Shown piece after piece: positions 1 through 8,053 of a DNA stretch of 64,000 bases. A program made the position numbers and the translations under genes. This DNA is from Marinobacter santoriniensis NKSG1. Lineage in GTDB: Bacteria > Pseudomonadota > Gammaproteobacteria > Pseudomonadales > Oleiphilaceae. Each line of letters starts with the position of its first letter. The stretch's first letter is position 1. Location of the stretch: contig NZ_APAT01000018.1 in assembly GCF_000347775.1 (NCBI RefSeq), forward strand, positions 30,681 through 94,680. The letters are read 5' to 3'. The notes beneath the pieces were generated by a model, which was given only the letters and a program-made list of their open reading frames with translations, was not told the origin of the DNA and made no database searches.

Positions 1-546
1 GTAGCCAGTGAGGACTATCCCCTGGCACGGCGGCTGTTCATGTATACGCCGGGTTCCAGGGTTACACCCATGGCCGCAGCGCTGGTCGATTTTGCCTTGA
101 GCAGCAAGGGGCAGGCGATCGTTGCCAAATCGGGGTTCATTTCCCAGAACCCGATCGCCGTCAAACCCGACTTCGATGCCACCGTGCCTGATACCTTCCG
201 CCGGTTGACCGCCCATTATCAGCGACTGACGGTGAACTTTCGCTTTTCCCGTGGACGCACCAAACTGGATAACAAGGCCATGCGGGATCTGCGACGGGTC
301 AAACAGTACCTCGAGCAACACGGGCGAAGCGCAGACGACCTGATGCTGATCGGATTTGCCGACCGCCAGAGCAATGAACTGCGGGCCCAGCTCATCTCCG
401 AATTACGGGCGCTGTCTGTCCGCAAGGCACTCAACGAGCTCAAGGTTAACGACGTCGCCTATACCGGATATGGGCATTACATGCCCGTGGGAGGCAAGGG
501 CAGCCCCAGAAACGGACGCGTCGAGGTCTGGATCCGGTCTCTCTGA
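1..546 (+). CDS. PstS-like substrate-binding/OmpA fusion protein, 3' part only
   Basis: The reading frame is open from the first base, so the start lies outside the window. The visible 181 residues fall in two parts. Residues ~1-60 resemble the C-terminal end of a PstS-type phosphate-binding protein (LARRLFMYTP, then a segment ending in SGFISQNP). Residues ~75-181 form an OmpA-like peptidoglycan-binding domain: NFRFSRG at its start, LIGFAD in the middle, LSVRKALN, and NGRVEVWI near the end. By family knowledge this would be a periplasmic, cell-wall-tethered ligand-binding protein. The ligand cannot be judged without the missing N-terminus. The domain calls are from motif reading only. Confidence 0.75.
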   Translation, partial: VASEDYPLARRLFMYTPGSRVTPMAAALVDFALSSKGQAIVAKSGFISQNPIAVKPDFDATVPDTFRRLTAHYQRLTVNFRFSRGRTKLDNKAMRDLRRVKQYLEQHGRSADDLMLIGFADRQSNELRAQLISELRALSVRKALNELKVNDVAYTGYGHYMPVGGKGSPRNGRVEVWIRSL

Positions 547-667
547 ACCGCCCTCTTCGACCAAAGTCGGGGGTTCGGATGCGGCAAACACTTATCCGCA
601 CCCTCGTCACAGATATGTTTGGGTTTCCTATACTGTTCCTGTCAAAGCCAACCAACAGACTGGGACA

Positions 668-1963
668 ATGGACATACAAACCGACCACCGTTTCGCGATC
701 AACCTCAACGTCCGGGGCATCCAGCCCTCCGCCACCCTCCGCATCAACGAACTGAGCAACCAGCTTCGAGCCGAAGGCAAAGACATCATCAAACTCGGCC
801 TGGGACAGTCCCCGTTCCCGGTCCCTGATCGCGTGGTGGAAGCGCTCAAAGAGCACGCCCACGAAAAGGACTACCTTCCCGTCAGGGGCCTGAAAGGCCT
901 GCGTGAAGCCATTGCCGGCTACATCAATCGCAGTGAGCGCATGCGCTGCACCTGGGAGGACGTACTCATCGGCCCGGGCTCCAAGGAGCTGCTGTTCATG
1001 CTGCAACTGGCCTACTACGGCGACCTGCTGATTCCCCGCCCGAGCTGGGTATCCTACGCGCCCCAGGCCCGAATCATCGGCCGCTCCGTCCACTGGCTGC
1101 CCACCCATGCCGAGAACAACTGGCAGCTCACCGCCGAAGAGCTGGACATCATCTGCCGCGATGACCCCTCCCGTCCGCGGATCCTGATCCTGAACTACCC
1201 GTCCAACCCGACTGGCTGTACCTATACCGACGACCAGCTGCTGGCGATTGCCAACGTCGCCCGCAAGTACAAGCTGATCCTGCTGTCGGACGAGATCTAC
1301 GGCGAAGTGCATTTCGAAGGCAAGCACAAATCCATTGCCCGTTACTATCCGGAAGGCACGATCATCAGCACGGGTCTGTCCAAGTGGGCCGGTGCCGGCG
1401 GCTGGCGAGTGGGCACCTTCATTTTCCCGCCGGAGTTGCGGCCCCTGCAGGACGCCATGGCCATTATCGCCAGCGAAACCTACACGGCCACCAGCGCCCC
1501 CATCCAGCACGCGTCCATCACCGCCTTTAACGGCGGGGAAGACATCGACGAGTATCTCAACCAGTCACGGCGGGTACTCAAGGTGGTTGGCGAGTACATG
1601 CACAAGCGTCTGACGGACATGGGCGCCGTGGTTCAGAAGCCCCAGGGAGCCTTCTACGTGTTCCCGGATTTCTCGAACTTCCGCGACAAGCTCGCCCGCA
1701 AGGACATCATGACGTCACAGGCCTTCTGCACCGCACTGCTGGAAAACACCGGCGTTGCCATCCTGCCTTCGAGCGACTTCGGTTTCGTACCGGATCACCT
1801 GGGTGCCCGACTGGCGTTTGTCGACTTCGATGGTGCCGGAGCCCTGAAGCTCGCCGGCGGTGATTACGCTGAACAGGAACTGGGCGACAGCTTCGTCGAG
1901 CAGGCCTGTCCGCGCCTGGTGACCGCCATGGACAAGATGGAACGCTGGCTCAACAGCCTGTAA
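668..1963 (+). CDS. class I/II pyridoxal-phosphate aminotransferase
   Basis: A 431-residue fold-type I PLP enzyme. The frame is open further upstream, but residues before the ATG at 668 read as shadow sequence of the preceding gene, and the protein starting MDIQTDHRFAINLNVRG has family-like length. The PLP signatures are visible: NYPSNPTG near residue 178, LSDEIYGEVH near 205, and the Schiff-base lysine in STGLSKWAGAGGWRVG near 240. This places it with aspartate/tyrosine/kynurenine-type aminotransferases; the amino donor and acceptor are not deducible. It is a single gene with 121 bases upstream and 49 bases before the next gene. Confidence 0.85.
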   Translation: MDIQTDHRFAINLNVRGIQPSATLRINELSNQLRAEGKDIIKLGLGQSPFPVPDRVVEALKEHAHEKDYLPVRGLKGLREAIAGYINRSERMRCTWEDVLIGPGSKELLFMLQLAYYGDLLIPRPSWVSYAPQARIIGRSVHWLPTHAENNWQLTAEELDIICRDDPSRPRILILNYPSNPTGCTYTDDQLLAIANVARKYKLILLSDEIYGEVHFEGKHKSIARYYPEGTIISTGLSKWAGAGGWRVGTFIFPPELRPLQDAMAIIASETYTATSAPIQHASITAFNGGEDIDEYLNQSRRVLKVVGEYMHKRLTDMGAVVQKPQGAFYVFPDFSNFRDKLARKDIMTSQAFCTALLENTGVAILPSSDFGFVPDHLGARLAFVDFDGAGALKLAGGDYAEQELGDSFVEQACPRLVTAMDKMERWLNSL

Positions 1964-2012
1964 CTCCTTCGTGTTAGACTGGCGCCCTCATTCGAGATCC
2001 TACGGGGGCGCC

Positions 2013-2837
2013 ATGTCTGATTCCACTTCTCTTCGCGACATTACCGACTTTGCCGAATCCCTGGCACTGGATGCCGGTGTTCTGATCCGGAGAGAACGGG
2101 AAACCAGCACCCTGCGCACGGATTACAAACACCAGACCGAGTTGGTGACCCACGCCGATGTCATGGCGGACGAATTCATCACCGGCGCCATCCGCAAACG
2201 GTTTCCCGATCACCGAATCCTGTCCGAAGAAACCATGCCGGACCTGTCCCAGGCGGAAGAGCTGGACACGCCGCTGTGGATCGTTGATCCGATTGATGGC
2301 ACGGTGAATTACGCGTACGGCCACCCCCAGGTTGCCGTGTCGATTGCCTACGCCGAAAAAGGCGAAGTTCAGGCAGGTGTCGTCCACGCCCCCTTCCCCG
2401 GCGAAACCTTCCGCGCCACCAAAGGTGAAGGCGCAACGCTCAACGGCCAGCCCATCCGGCACAGCGGGGCCACCGAACCACGGCAATCCCTGTTCGCCAC
2501 CGGATTTCCCTACGACAAGGACAATCTCGAACCCCTGGTCCGCCGCCTGGACGCCATGATCCACCAATGCCGGGACCTGCGCCGGATCGGCTCAGCCGCT
2601 TTGGATATCTGCTGGGTGGCCTGTGGCCGGCTGGATGTCTACTACGAGAACGTGAGTCCCTGGGACTTTGCGGCCGCACGCCTGATTGCAAAAGAAGCTG
2701 GTGCCACGGCCGGGCACTTCGGCGACGTCCCGGAAGGTTACCCGGCCGACCTCTGGGGCCGCGACATCCTGATCTCCGCGCCCGCAGTCTGGGAGCCGGT
2801 TCGTTCTATTCTCCGGTCTGCTTCGGGGTATGACTGA
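2013..2837 (+). CDS. inositol monophosphatase family protein (CysQ/SuhB-like)
   Basis: A 274-residue member of the Mg2+-dependent, lithium-sensitive phosphatase superfamily. The metal-binding motifs are intact: SEET near residue 72, WIVDPIDGTVNYAYG near 90-104, and SPWDFAAARLIAKEAGA near 216-232. These support a real phosphatase, perhaps acting on inositol phosphate or 3'-phosphoadenosine nucleotides; motifs alone do not separate these substrates. The ATG at 2013 is chosen because it follows a purine-rich GGGGG stretch at good spacing and gives family length. It converges with slmA, and two structured repeats fill the gap between them. Confidence 0.85.
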   Translation: MSDSTSLRDITDFAESLALDAGVLIRRERETSTLRTDYKHQTELVTHADVMADEFITGAIRKRFPDHRILSEETMPDLSQAEELDTPLWIVDPIDGTVNYAYGHPQVAVSIAYAEKGEVQAGVVHAPFPGETFRATKGEGATLNGQPIRHSGATEPRQSLFATGFPYDKDNLEPLVRRLDAMIHQCRDLRRIGSAALDICWVACGRLDVYYENVSPWDFAAARLIAKEAGATAGHFGDVPEGYPADLWGRDILISAPAVWEPVRSILRSASGYD

Positions 2838-2888
2838 AACTTCGGCCTCATGCCTGGCCTGCTCCCCAGCCTTCGTGCTTTGCGGGCT

Positions 2889-3000
2889 GGCCCGATGGGA
2901 GCATCCCTTTCCCGGAACCGCTACAAGCACATCCCTGTGCGCTTGACTCCGGCCATCCATGGCCTCCGACATTCCGGGAAAGGGATGCTCCCATCGGACC
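2889..3000 (+). repeat. structured repeat, copy 1 (outer stem plus two TCCN-capped hairpins)
   Basis: The outer arms at 2889-2917 and 2972-3000 are complementary over 29 bases with one mismatch. The 54-base core (2918-2971) holds two small hairpins, GCACA-TCCC-TGTGC and GGCCA-TCCA-TGGCC. It lies 52 bases after the stop of the plus-strand phosphatase gene. The core closely matches the reverse complement of copy 2, while the arm sequences differ. No T-run follows, so it is not an ordinary intrinsic terminator. I do not recognise a named family. Confidence 0.85.
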
Positions 3001-3085
3001 GATCAGGCTCAAAGTGATATCAGGCTGTGGAAATCTACAATTTGGGGTGTTACGGCCCGGTATTGAAGGATATATCTGACGACTT

Positions 3086-3204
3086 TGCAGGGAGCGGTGG
3101 GATTGCTCTGCACAGAATGTAGAAGGCCAGGGATGGCCTGAAACAAGCGCACATGGATGTGCTCGTAGCGGTTCTGTGCAGAGCAATCCCACCGTTCCCC
3201 TGCA
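3086..3204 (-). repeat. structured repeat, copy 2 (inverted relative to copy 1)
   Basis: The outer arms at 3086-3117 and 3172-3204 contain 23 perfectly paired bases next to the core and a looser outer extension. Read on the minus strand, the 54-base core begins CCGCTAC like copy 1 and holds GCACA-TCCA-TGTGC and AGGCCA-TCCC-TGGCCT. The two tetraloops are swapped relative to copy 1. It lies 42 bases after the stop of slmA, in sense with slmA. Confidence 0.85.
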
Positions 3205-3245
3205 CCCAAACTTTCAGGCTAGGTTCAGAGAAGCCCCTGCCCAAA

Positions 3246-3833
3246 TCAGCCCCAGACACTCTCGGAAACCAGCCCCCAGCTTTCCTCGAAGTCCGTGGAG
3301 GGCAGCCGGGAAAACGACGACCGGATAAACCGCTGGATGCGTCCCTCGAGGAACACCATTACGAAGTCGGCACCCCGAGCTGCACTGGTGCGCGGACGCA
3401 GACCCTCGCGGATTTCACCTTCCTTCAGGGCCTGGCGAATCTGAGTTTCCAGACGTTCGAAGAACTGGGATGCGCGCTTTCGCAAAGCCTCGTTTTCGCC
3501 CATCAGGGCATCACCGGTCAGCACACAGCACAAGCCAGGATTCCTCTCGGCAAACACCAGCACGAGATGCACCAATTGCTGCAACCGTGTACGCACATCC
3601 TCCTGCTCCTGGAGGATCACCTGGCAACGGGAAAACACAGCGTCCTCGGCGAACTCGATCAGCGCCTCGAACATTTTTCGTTTGCTGGGGAAGTGGCGGT
3701 ACAGTGCCGCCTCGGTGACACCCACGGTTCTGGCCAGGCCGGCGGTGGTGATGCGGGCACCGGGGTCGGTTTCCAGCAACGCCACGAGGGCCTGGAGGAT
3801 CGCCTCTCGGCGACTCGGTTTCTGGTCGGTCAT
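3246..3833 (-). CDS. slmA: nucleoid occlusion factor SlmA (TetR fold)
   Basis: A 195-residue TetR-type protein. The N-terminal helix-turn-helix reads RITTAGLARTVGVTEAALYR followed by HFPSKRKMFEALIEF (residues ~27-62), very close to E. coli SlmA as I recall it. Further matches are FAERNPGLCCVLTGDALM and FFERLETQIRQAL. By family knowledge SlmA binds specific chromosomal sites and inhibits FtsZ assembly over unsegregated DNA. In Pseudomonas slmA normally sits near argB/dut/coaBC; here it is ~52 kb away next to thiG, which suggests local rearrangement. A hairpin separates it from thiG, so it probably has its own promoter. Confidence 0.9.
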   Translation of the reverse strand: MTDQKPSRREAILQALVALLETDPGARITTAGLARTVGVTEAALYRHFPSKRKMFEALIEFAEDAVFSRCQVILQEQEDVRTRLQQLVHLVLVFAERNPGLCCVLTGDALMGENEALRKRASQFFERLETQIRQALKEGEIREGLRPRTSAARGADFVMVFLEGRIQRFIRSSFSRLPSTDFEESWGLVSESVWG

Positions 3834-3866
3834 GACAGGACTACAGCGCTCTGAGTATTTGTTATG

Positions 3867-3893
3867 AAAGCCGGCGTCTGGCGGCCGGCTTTT
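3867..3893 (-). terminator. hairpin terminator candidate after thiG
   Basis: AAAGCCGGC and GCCGGCTTT form a GC-rich stem between the thiG stop and the slmA start. On the minus strand only three T residues follow, so it is a modest intrinsic terminator. It fits as the end of the long lptD-to-thiG operon. Confidence 0.5.
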
Positions 3894-3923
3894 AATAATT
3901 ACCGATTGGGATTGTGCCCGAGT

Positions 3924-4733
3924 TCAGAAGAAGGTGCCATCAATGGGGGATGAGGCACTGGCATAGAGTTTCTTGGGCATACGACCGGCGAGGTAGGACT
4001 CACGACCCGATTCGATGGCCAGACGCATCGCATTGGCCATGCGGATCGGGTCTTTCGCCTGGGCAATGGCGGTGTTCATCAGGACACCATCGCAGCCCAG
4101 TTCCATGGCAATGGTGGCATCCGATGCGGTACCGACACCGGCGTCCACCAGAACCGGCACACTGGCGTTCTCGACGATCAGCCGGATGTTATAGCGATTC
4201 TGGATACCGAGTCCCGACCCGATCGGCGCACCCAGCGGCATGATGGCGACGCACCCCATGTCTTCCAGGCGTTTGGCCAGAAGCGGGTCGTCGGAACAGT
4301 AGACCATCACCTTGAAACCGTCAGCGATCAGTTCTTCGGCAGCGACCAGCGTTTCGGTCATATTCGGGTAGAGGGTTTTCTCTTCGCCGAGCACCTCGAG
4401 CTTCACCAGGTCGTGACCGTCCAGGAGTTCACGGGCCAGTTTGCAGGTGCGTACCGCATCCCGGGCGGTGTAGCAGCCGGCGGTATTGGGCAAGATGGTG
4501 TAGGTGTCGGGTGAAATGACGTCCAGCAGATTGGGTTCATCCGGGTTCTGGCCCAGGTTGGTCCGGCGCACGGCTACAGTCACGATCTCGGCACCACTGG
4601 CCTCAATCGCGTGGCCCGTCTCCATCAGGTCCCGATATTTGCCGGTGCCGACCAGCAATCTCGACTGGTAGACCTTTCCGGCGATTTCCAGGGGCTTGTC
4701 TTCGGGCAATGCAATTTCGGGGGTATCAGTCAT
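3924..4733 (-). CDS. thiG: thiazole synthase ThiG
   Basis: A 269-residue TIM-barrel enzyme that builds the thiamine thiazole phosphate from 1-deoxyxylulose 5-phosphate, dehydroglycine and ThiS-thiocarboxylate. Recognisable segments are [10 protein letters not shown] near residue 24, VTVAVRRTN near 50, the [10 protein letters not shown] motif near 80 with the lysine-bearing [14 protein letters not shown] shortly after, and [13 protein letters not shown] near 190. It follows thiS by 75 bases at the end of the minus-strand operon. No thiH or thiO is seen in the window, so the dehydroglycine source is elsewhere. Confidence 0.95.
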   Translation of the reverse strand: MTDTPEIALPEDKPLEIAGKVYQSRLLVGTGKYRDLMETGHAIEASGAEIVTVAVRRTNLGQNPDEPNLLDVISPDTYTILPNTAGCYTARDAVRTCKLARELLDGHDLVKLEVLGEEKTLYPNMTETLVAAEELIADGFKVMVYCSDDPLLAKRLEDMGCVAIMPLGAPIGSGLGIQNRYNIRLIVENASVPVLVDAGVGTASDATIAMELGCDGVLMNTAIAQAKDPIRMANAMRLAIESGRESYLAGRMPKKLYASASSPIDGTFF

Positions 4734-4808
4734 AAGATTTCCGAGCTGTTCTGTTCATCAACAATTTATAGAAAAGACGCCGCCTCGCGTCGGCCGTGTA
4801 CGCTGTCG

Positions 4809-5009
4809 TCAGCCACCACCGATCGCATGCACCACCTCCACCCGGTCTCCATCATTGAGCTGAAATTCCGCATGCCGACTTCGCGGGACGATGTCCTCGT
4901 TCACCTCAACCGCAAGGCGCTTGCCAGAGAGCGCCAGGTGCTCAATCAGAATCGACACGGTGGCCCCGTCCGGAAGCTGCATTGCATCGCCGTTCACATT
5001 GACCTGCAT
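4809..5009 (-). CDS. thiS: sulfur carrier protein ThiS
   Basis: A 66-residue ubiquitin-like protein ending in the required Gly-Gly (HAIGGG), the site that ThiF adenylates and that carries the thiocarboxylate to ThiG. The β-grasp pattern is visible: MQVNVNGDAMQLPDG at the start, then VEVNEDIVPRS and LNDGDRVEVVHAIGGG. It starts 7 bases after the DUF423 stop and precedes thiG, the usual thiS-thiG pairing. Confidence 0.93.
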   Translation of the reverse strand: MQVNVNGDAMQLPDGATVSILIEHLALSGKRLAVEVNEDIVPRSRHAEFQLNDGDRVEVVHAIGGG

Positions 5010-5016
5010 AGTGCAC

Positions 5017-5439
5017 TCACACCTCTTTTTGCCCGGCTCGTTGCCGGACGCCGGCCGTTATCAGCAGCGCCCAGCCAACCATAAAACAGAGACCGCCCAT
5101 GGGCGTAACTGGCCCCAACCAGTGCGCTCCAACCAGCACCAGCAGATACAGGCTACCGCAAAAAAGCACGATGCCCGCCAGGAAAAACCGCGCGGCCCAC
5201 TCCAGCAGACGACTCGACAGTCCCCGACCGGCCAGCAGGGATACCAATACCAGCGCCAGAGCATGGTACATCTGATAGGTGACCGCGGTCTGAAACACCT
5301 CCAGTGTCCGGTCGCTCACCATGGATCTGAGGCCATGGGCCCCGAATGCGCCAGCCATCACAGCCAACAGCGCAAAACCGGCGCCGGTGACCAGCGGCCA
5401 GCGTAACAGGGGTTCCGTTGGGGCGTGCTCAGCAGTCAC
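5017..5439 (-). CDS. DUF423 (YgdD-type) small inner-membrane protein
   Basis: A 140-residue protein with four hydrophobic segments (about residues 15-35, 55-75, 84-105 and 112-132). The family signature GAFGAHGLR is near residue 32 and the FQTAVTYQMYHALAL stretch near 49. DUF423 proteins are conserved small membrane proteins without an established function. It overlaps the 3' end of apaH by 11 bases and is followed by thiS after 7 bases, so it is cotranscribed. Confidence 0.85.
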   Translation of the reverse strand: MTAEHAPTEPLLRWPLVTGAGFALLAVMAGAFGAHGLRSMVSDRTLEVFQTAVTYQMYHALALVLVSLLAGRGLSSRLLEWAARFFLAGIVLFCGSLYLLVLVGAHWLGPVTPMGGLCFMVGWALLITAGVRQRAGQKEV

Positions 5440-6229
5440 AGTGGATTCTCTCCCCGGTATCCAGGTTCATCACCGTCAACGCCCCGCCCCAGACACAACC
5501 GGTATCCAGGCCGATGAACCGCTCGCTGCCGGTATTGCCTTCGAGGGCGGCCCAATGGCCGAAAATCACCCGCACACGATCGGCACGGGGGAAATGGAAC
5601 CAGGGCTCGAACCCTTCGGGCGCATTGCCCGCCGATTCCTTGGTCGCCAGTTCCAGCGTGCCATCTCGGGCAATAAAGCGCATCCGGGTGAAGTAGTTGG
5701 TGATCATCCGCCACCGGTCCATGCCTTCGAGTGATGGTGTCCAGCAGCCCGGTTCATTACCGTACATGTGACTGAAGTAATACTCCGCATCGTCGCCTCG
5801 GATCACCGCCTCCACTTCCCGGGCAAGCGCAACCGCCTCGCCTACGCTCCAGATGTGCGGCAGTCCGGCGTGTGCCATGAGCAGATCCCGACGCTCATCG
5901 TAGACACAAAAGCTCTGGCGTCGCAGCCATTCCACGAGATCGTCGCAGTCCGGCGCTTCCAGTATCTCGTGCAGTGTGTCCTTGCTTTTGGTGGCATGGC
6001 CGCCGAGCGCGACAGCCAGCAGATGCAGATCGTGATTGCCGAGCACCACCTCGGCACTGGCACCGAGACTCTTTATGTAACGCAGAGTCTCAAGTGAGTC
6101 GGGACCGCGGTTGATCAGGTCCCCGGCCACCCACAGACGGTCCCGGGAGGGTGAGAAACTCACCCTGTCCAGGACATCCCTGAGACGCTCGTAACAACCC
6201 TGAATGTCTCCGATGGCGTAGTCAGTCAT
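5429..6229 (-). CDS. apaH: symmetrical diadenosine tetraphosphatase ApaH
   Basis: A 266-residue PPP-family metallophosphatase that hydrolyses Ap4A to two ADP. The motifs are intact: [10 protein letters not shown] at residues 4-13 (D/Q-containing GDxxG variant of ApaH), [13 protein letters not shown], then VLGNHDLH and HAGLPHIWS. The ATG at 6229 is chosen because it starts the conserved MTDYAIGD, overlapping the rsmA stop by 8 bases. In Pseudomonas and E. coli apaG lies between rsmA and apaH; here there is no room for it. Confidence 0.95.
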   Translation of the reverse strand: MTDYAIGDIQGCYERLRDVLDRVSFSPSRDRLWVAGDLINRGPDSLETLRYIKSLGASAEVVLGNHDLHLLAVALGGHATKSKDTLHEILEAPDCDDLVEWLRRQSFCVYDERRDLLMAHAGLPHIWSVGEAVALAREVEAVIRGDDAEYYFSHMYGNEPGCWTPSLEGMDRWRMITNYFTRMRFIARDGTLELATKESAGNAPEGFEPWFHFPRADRVRVIFGHWAALEGNTGSERFIGLDTGCVWGGALTVMNLDTGERIHCDC

Positions 6230-7046
6230 CGCCGCCCTCATTACCGGATCCGGATGTCTGGTCGACCAGGAAATCCGCGATGCGCACGTACTCCTCCAGG
6301 CCAAGATTCTCGGGCCGCAGTCCATCATCAATGCCAAGTTCACGCAACTGTTCGGCCGAGATCAGCCCGGCCAGCCCCTTGCGCAGAGTCTTCCTGCGCG
6401 CGTTAAAGGCGGTCCGGACAACCGTCTGCAGCGTGCGGAGATCTTTGGCCGGATGAGGCAGCCGGTCATGGGGCACCAGGCGGACAATGGCGGAGTCCAC
6501 CTTCGGCGCCGGCTTGAAGGCACCCGGGCCCACTTCAAACAGCGGCTGAACCTTGCAGAAATACTGGGCCATGATACCCAGACGTCCGTAATGGCGATCT
6601 CCCGGCACAGCGGCCAGGCGCTGCACCACCTCTTTCTGCAGCATGAAATGCATGTCCTTCACCACGCCCGCCTGCTCCAGCAGGTGGAAAATCAGCGGCG
6701 TCGAGATGTTGTAGGGCAGATTCCCGATGATTCGCAACGGGGTGCCTTCCATCAACTGGCTGAAATCGAACGTCAGCGCATCCGCTTCATGGATTCGGAA
6801 TTCCGGGTAGTTGAAAAACTTGGTCCGGAGCACCGGTATCAGATCCCGGTCGAGCTCGACCACCTGCAACCGAGGGTTCACCGTCAGGATTTCCTCGGTA
6901 ATCGCACCCAGACCGGGGCCGATTTCCACCAGGGCGTCTTCCGGCTTCGGATTGATTGCGCGCACGATACGCTCGATCACCCCGGGATCGTGCAGGAAAT
7001 TCTGCCCAAAACGTTTTCTTGCCTGATGTCCGGTTTTCTGGCTCAC
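6222..7046 (-). CDS. rsmA: 16S rRNA dimethyladenosine transferase RsmA (KsgA)
   Basis: A 274-residue SAM-dependent methyltransferase that dimethylates two adjacent adenosines in the 3' helix 45 of 16S rRNA. Visible signatures are [11 protein letters not shown] near residue 10, [11 protein letters not shown] (motif I) near 40 and the catalytic [10 protein letters not shown] near 110. The start is a GTG at 7046, giving VSQKTGHQ, preceded by GAGAGG and overlapping the pdxA stop as GTGA. The open frame begins a little earlier but the GTG fits family length better. Confidence 0.95.
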   Translation of the reverse strand: MSQKTGHQARKRFGQNFLHDPGVIERIVRAINPKPEDALVEIGPGLGAITEEILTVNPRLQVVELDRDLIPVLRTKFFNYPEFRIHEADALTFDFSQLMEGTPLRIIGNLPYNISTPLIFHLLEQAGVVKDMHFMLQKEVVQRLAAVPGDRHYGRLGIMAQYFCKVQPLFEVGPGAFKPAPKVDSAIVRLVPHDRLPHPAKDLRTLQTVVRTAFNARRKTLRKGLAGLISAEQLRELGIDDGLRPENLGLEEYVRIADFLVDQTSGSGNEGGDD

Positions 7047-8053
7047 GATGACCTCTCTTGCCTGGCCGCCTGACGGCACCGGGCCATGTGCTCGCCTACC
7101 CGGATGGCGGTGTGAAGGCTGCCGGCATCCGCCGTACCGGTCCCGGCCAGATCCAGAGCGGTACCATGATCCACCGAGGTGCGCACGATCGGCAGCCCGA
7201 GGGTAATGTTCACCGCACGACCAAAACCCTGGAACTTCAGCACCGGAAGGCCCTGGTCGTGATACATCGCCAACACGGCATCGGCATTGTCCAGCCAGTG
7301 CGGCGTAAACAGTGTGTCCGCGGGCATGGGACCGGTGAGCACAATGCCCTCGGAGCGGAGCCGGTCCAGCGTCGGCTCGATGACGTCGATTTCCTCATGG
7401 CCCAGATGGCCACCCTCCCCGGCATGGGGATTGAGCCCTGCAACAAGGATCCGCGGGTGCTCAATGCCGAAGAAGGTTTTCAGATCGGCGTTGAGTATCC
7501 GGATCACCTGAGCCAGTCGCTCGGGTGTGATGGCATCGGCCACGTCTCTCAACGGCAAGTGGGTGGTTGCCAGTGCAACCCGGAGTTCCTCCGTGGCCAG
7601 CATCATGACAACCCGCTCCACCCCGCACATATCCTGCAGGAACTCGGTGTGACCGCTGAACGGGATGCCGGCCTCGTTGATCACGCCTTTGTGGACCGGT
7701 GCGGTGACCATGCCATCCACAACACCATCCAGACAGGCCCTGGCGGCCGTTTCGAGGGTGTCCAGCACATAACGACTGTTGGCCGGATCCGTCACACCCG
7801 GCTCCAGACCGGAGCATCCTTCCACGGGCCAAACCGAGAGCACGCCGGGCTCACAACGAGCGGTGTCGCCGGGTTGCCAGGTGTGCAGCTCTACATCCAG
7901 CCCAAGGCTCTTTGCCCTGGCCGCCAGCAGGTCCGGACTGGCCACCACCACAATGCCGGCCTGACGCTGTTCAAGCGCCAGCTGCAGGCACAGCTCCGGA
8001 CCAATACCGCCGGGTTCACCGGCGGTCAATGCCAGAGTCACGGCGCTGGTCAT
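7043..8053 (-). CDS. pdxA: 4-hydroxythreonine-4-phosphate dehydrogenase PdxA
   Basis: A 336-residue enzyme of the DXP-dependent pyridoxal phosphate pathway; it oxidises 4-phosphohydroxy-L-threonine. The signatures [10 protein letters not shown] near residue 12, [13 protein letters not shown] near 120, FSGHTEFL near 135 (metal-binding His) and [15 protein letters not shown] near 265 are all present. It is coupled to surA upstream by an ATGA overlap and to rsmA downstream by GTGA. PLP from this pathway would also serve the aminotransferase at the start of the window. Confidence 0.95.
   Translation of the reverse strand: MTSAVTLALTAGEPGGIGPELCLQLALEQRQAGIVVVASPDLLAARAKSLGLDVELHTWQPGDTARCEPGVLSVWPVEGCSGLEPGVTDPANSRYVLDTLETAARACLDGVVDGMVTAPVHKGVINEAGIPFSGHTEFLQDMCGVERVVMMLATEELRVALATTHLPLRDVADAITPERLAQVIRILNADLKTFFGIEHPRILVAGLNPHAGEGGHLGHEEIDVIEPTLDRLRSEGIVLTGPMPADTLFTPHWLDNADAVLAMYHDQGLPVLKFQGFGRAVNITLGLPIVRTSVDHGTALDLAGTGTADAGSLHTAIRVGEHMARCRQAARQERSS

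Noticed and set aside
2918..3171. Classical REP/BIME elements with a GTAG tetranucleotide
   Set aside because: GTAG is present near some cores, but its position relative to the hairpin is not constant and the arms are far longer and variable. The link to RAYT transposases is therefore not claimed.
2838..3245. Short reading frames across the repeat-bearing gap between the phosphatase gene and slmA
   Set aside because: They run through palindromic repeat sequence, have no family features and no convincing ribosome-binding sites.
3153..3854. A 233-codon plus-strand frame opposite slmA
   Set aside because: It mirrors slmA codon structure and has no domain features; slmA is the clear gene.
4734..4808. 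TPP riboswitch before thiG
   Set aside because: The 75-base gap lacks the thi-box core; thiS-thiG are internal genes of a longer operon.
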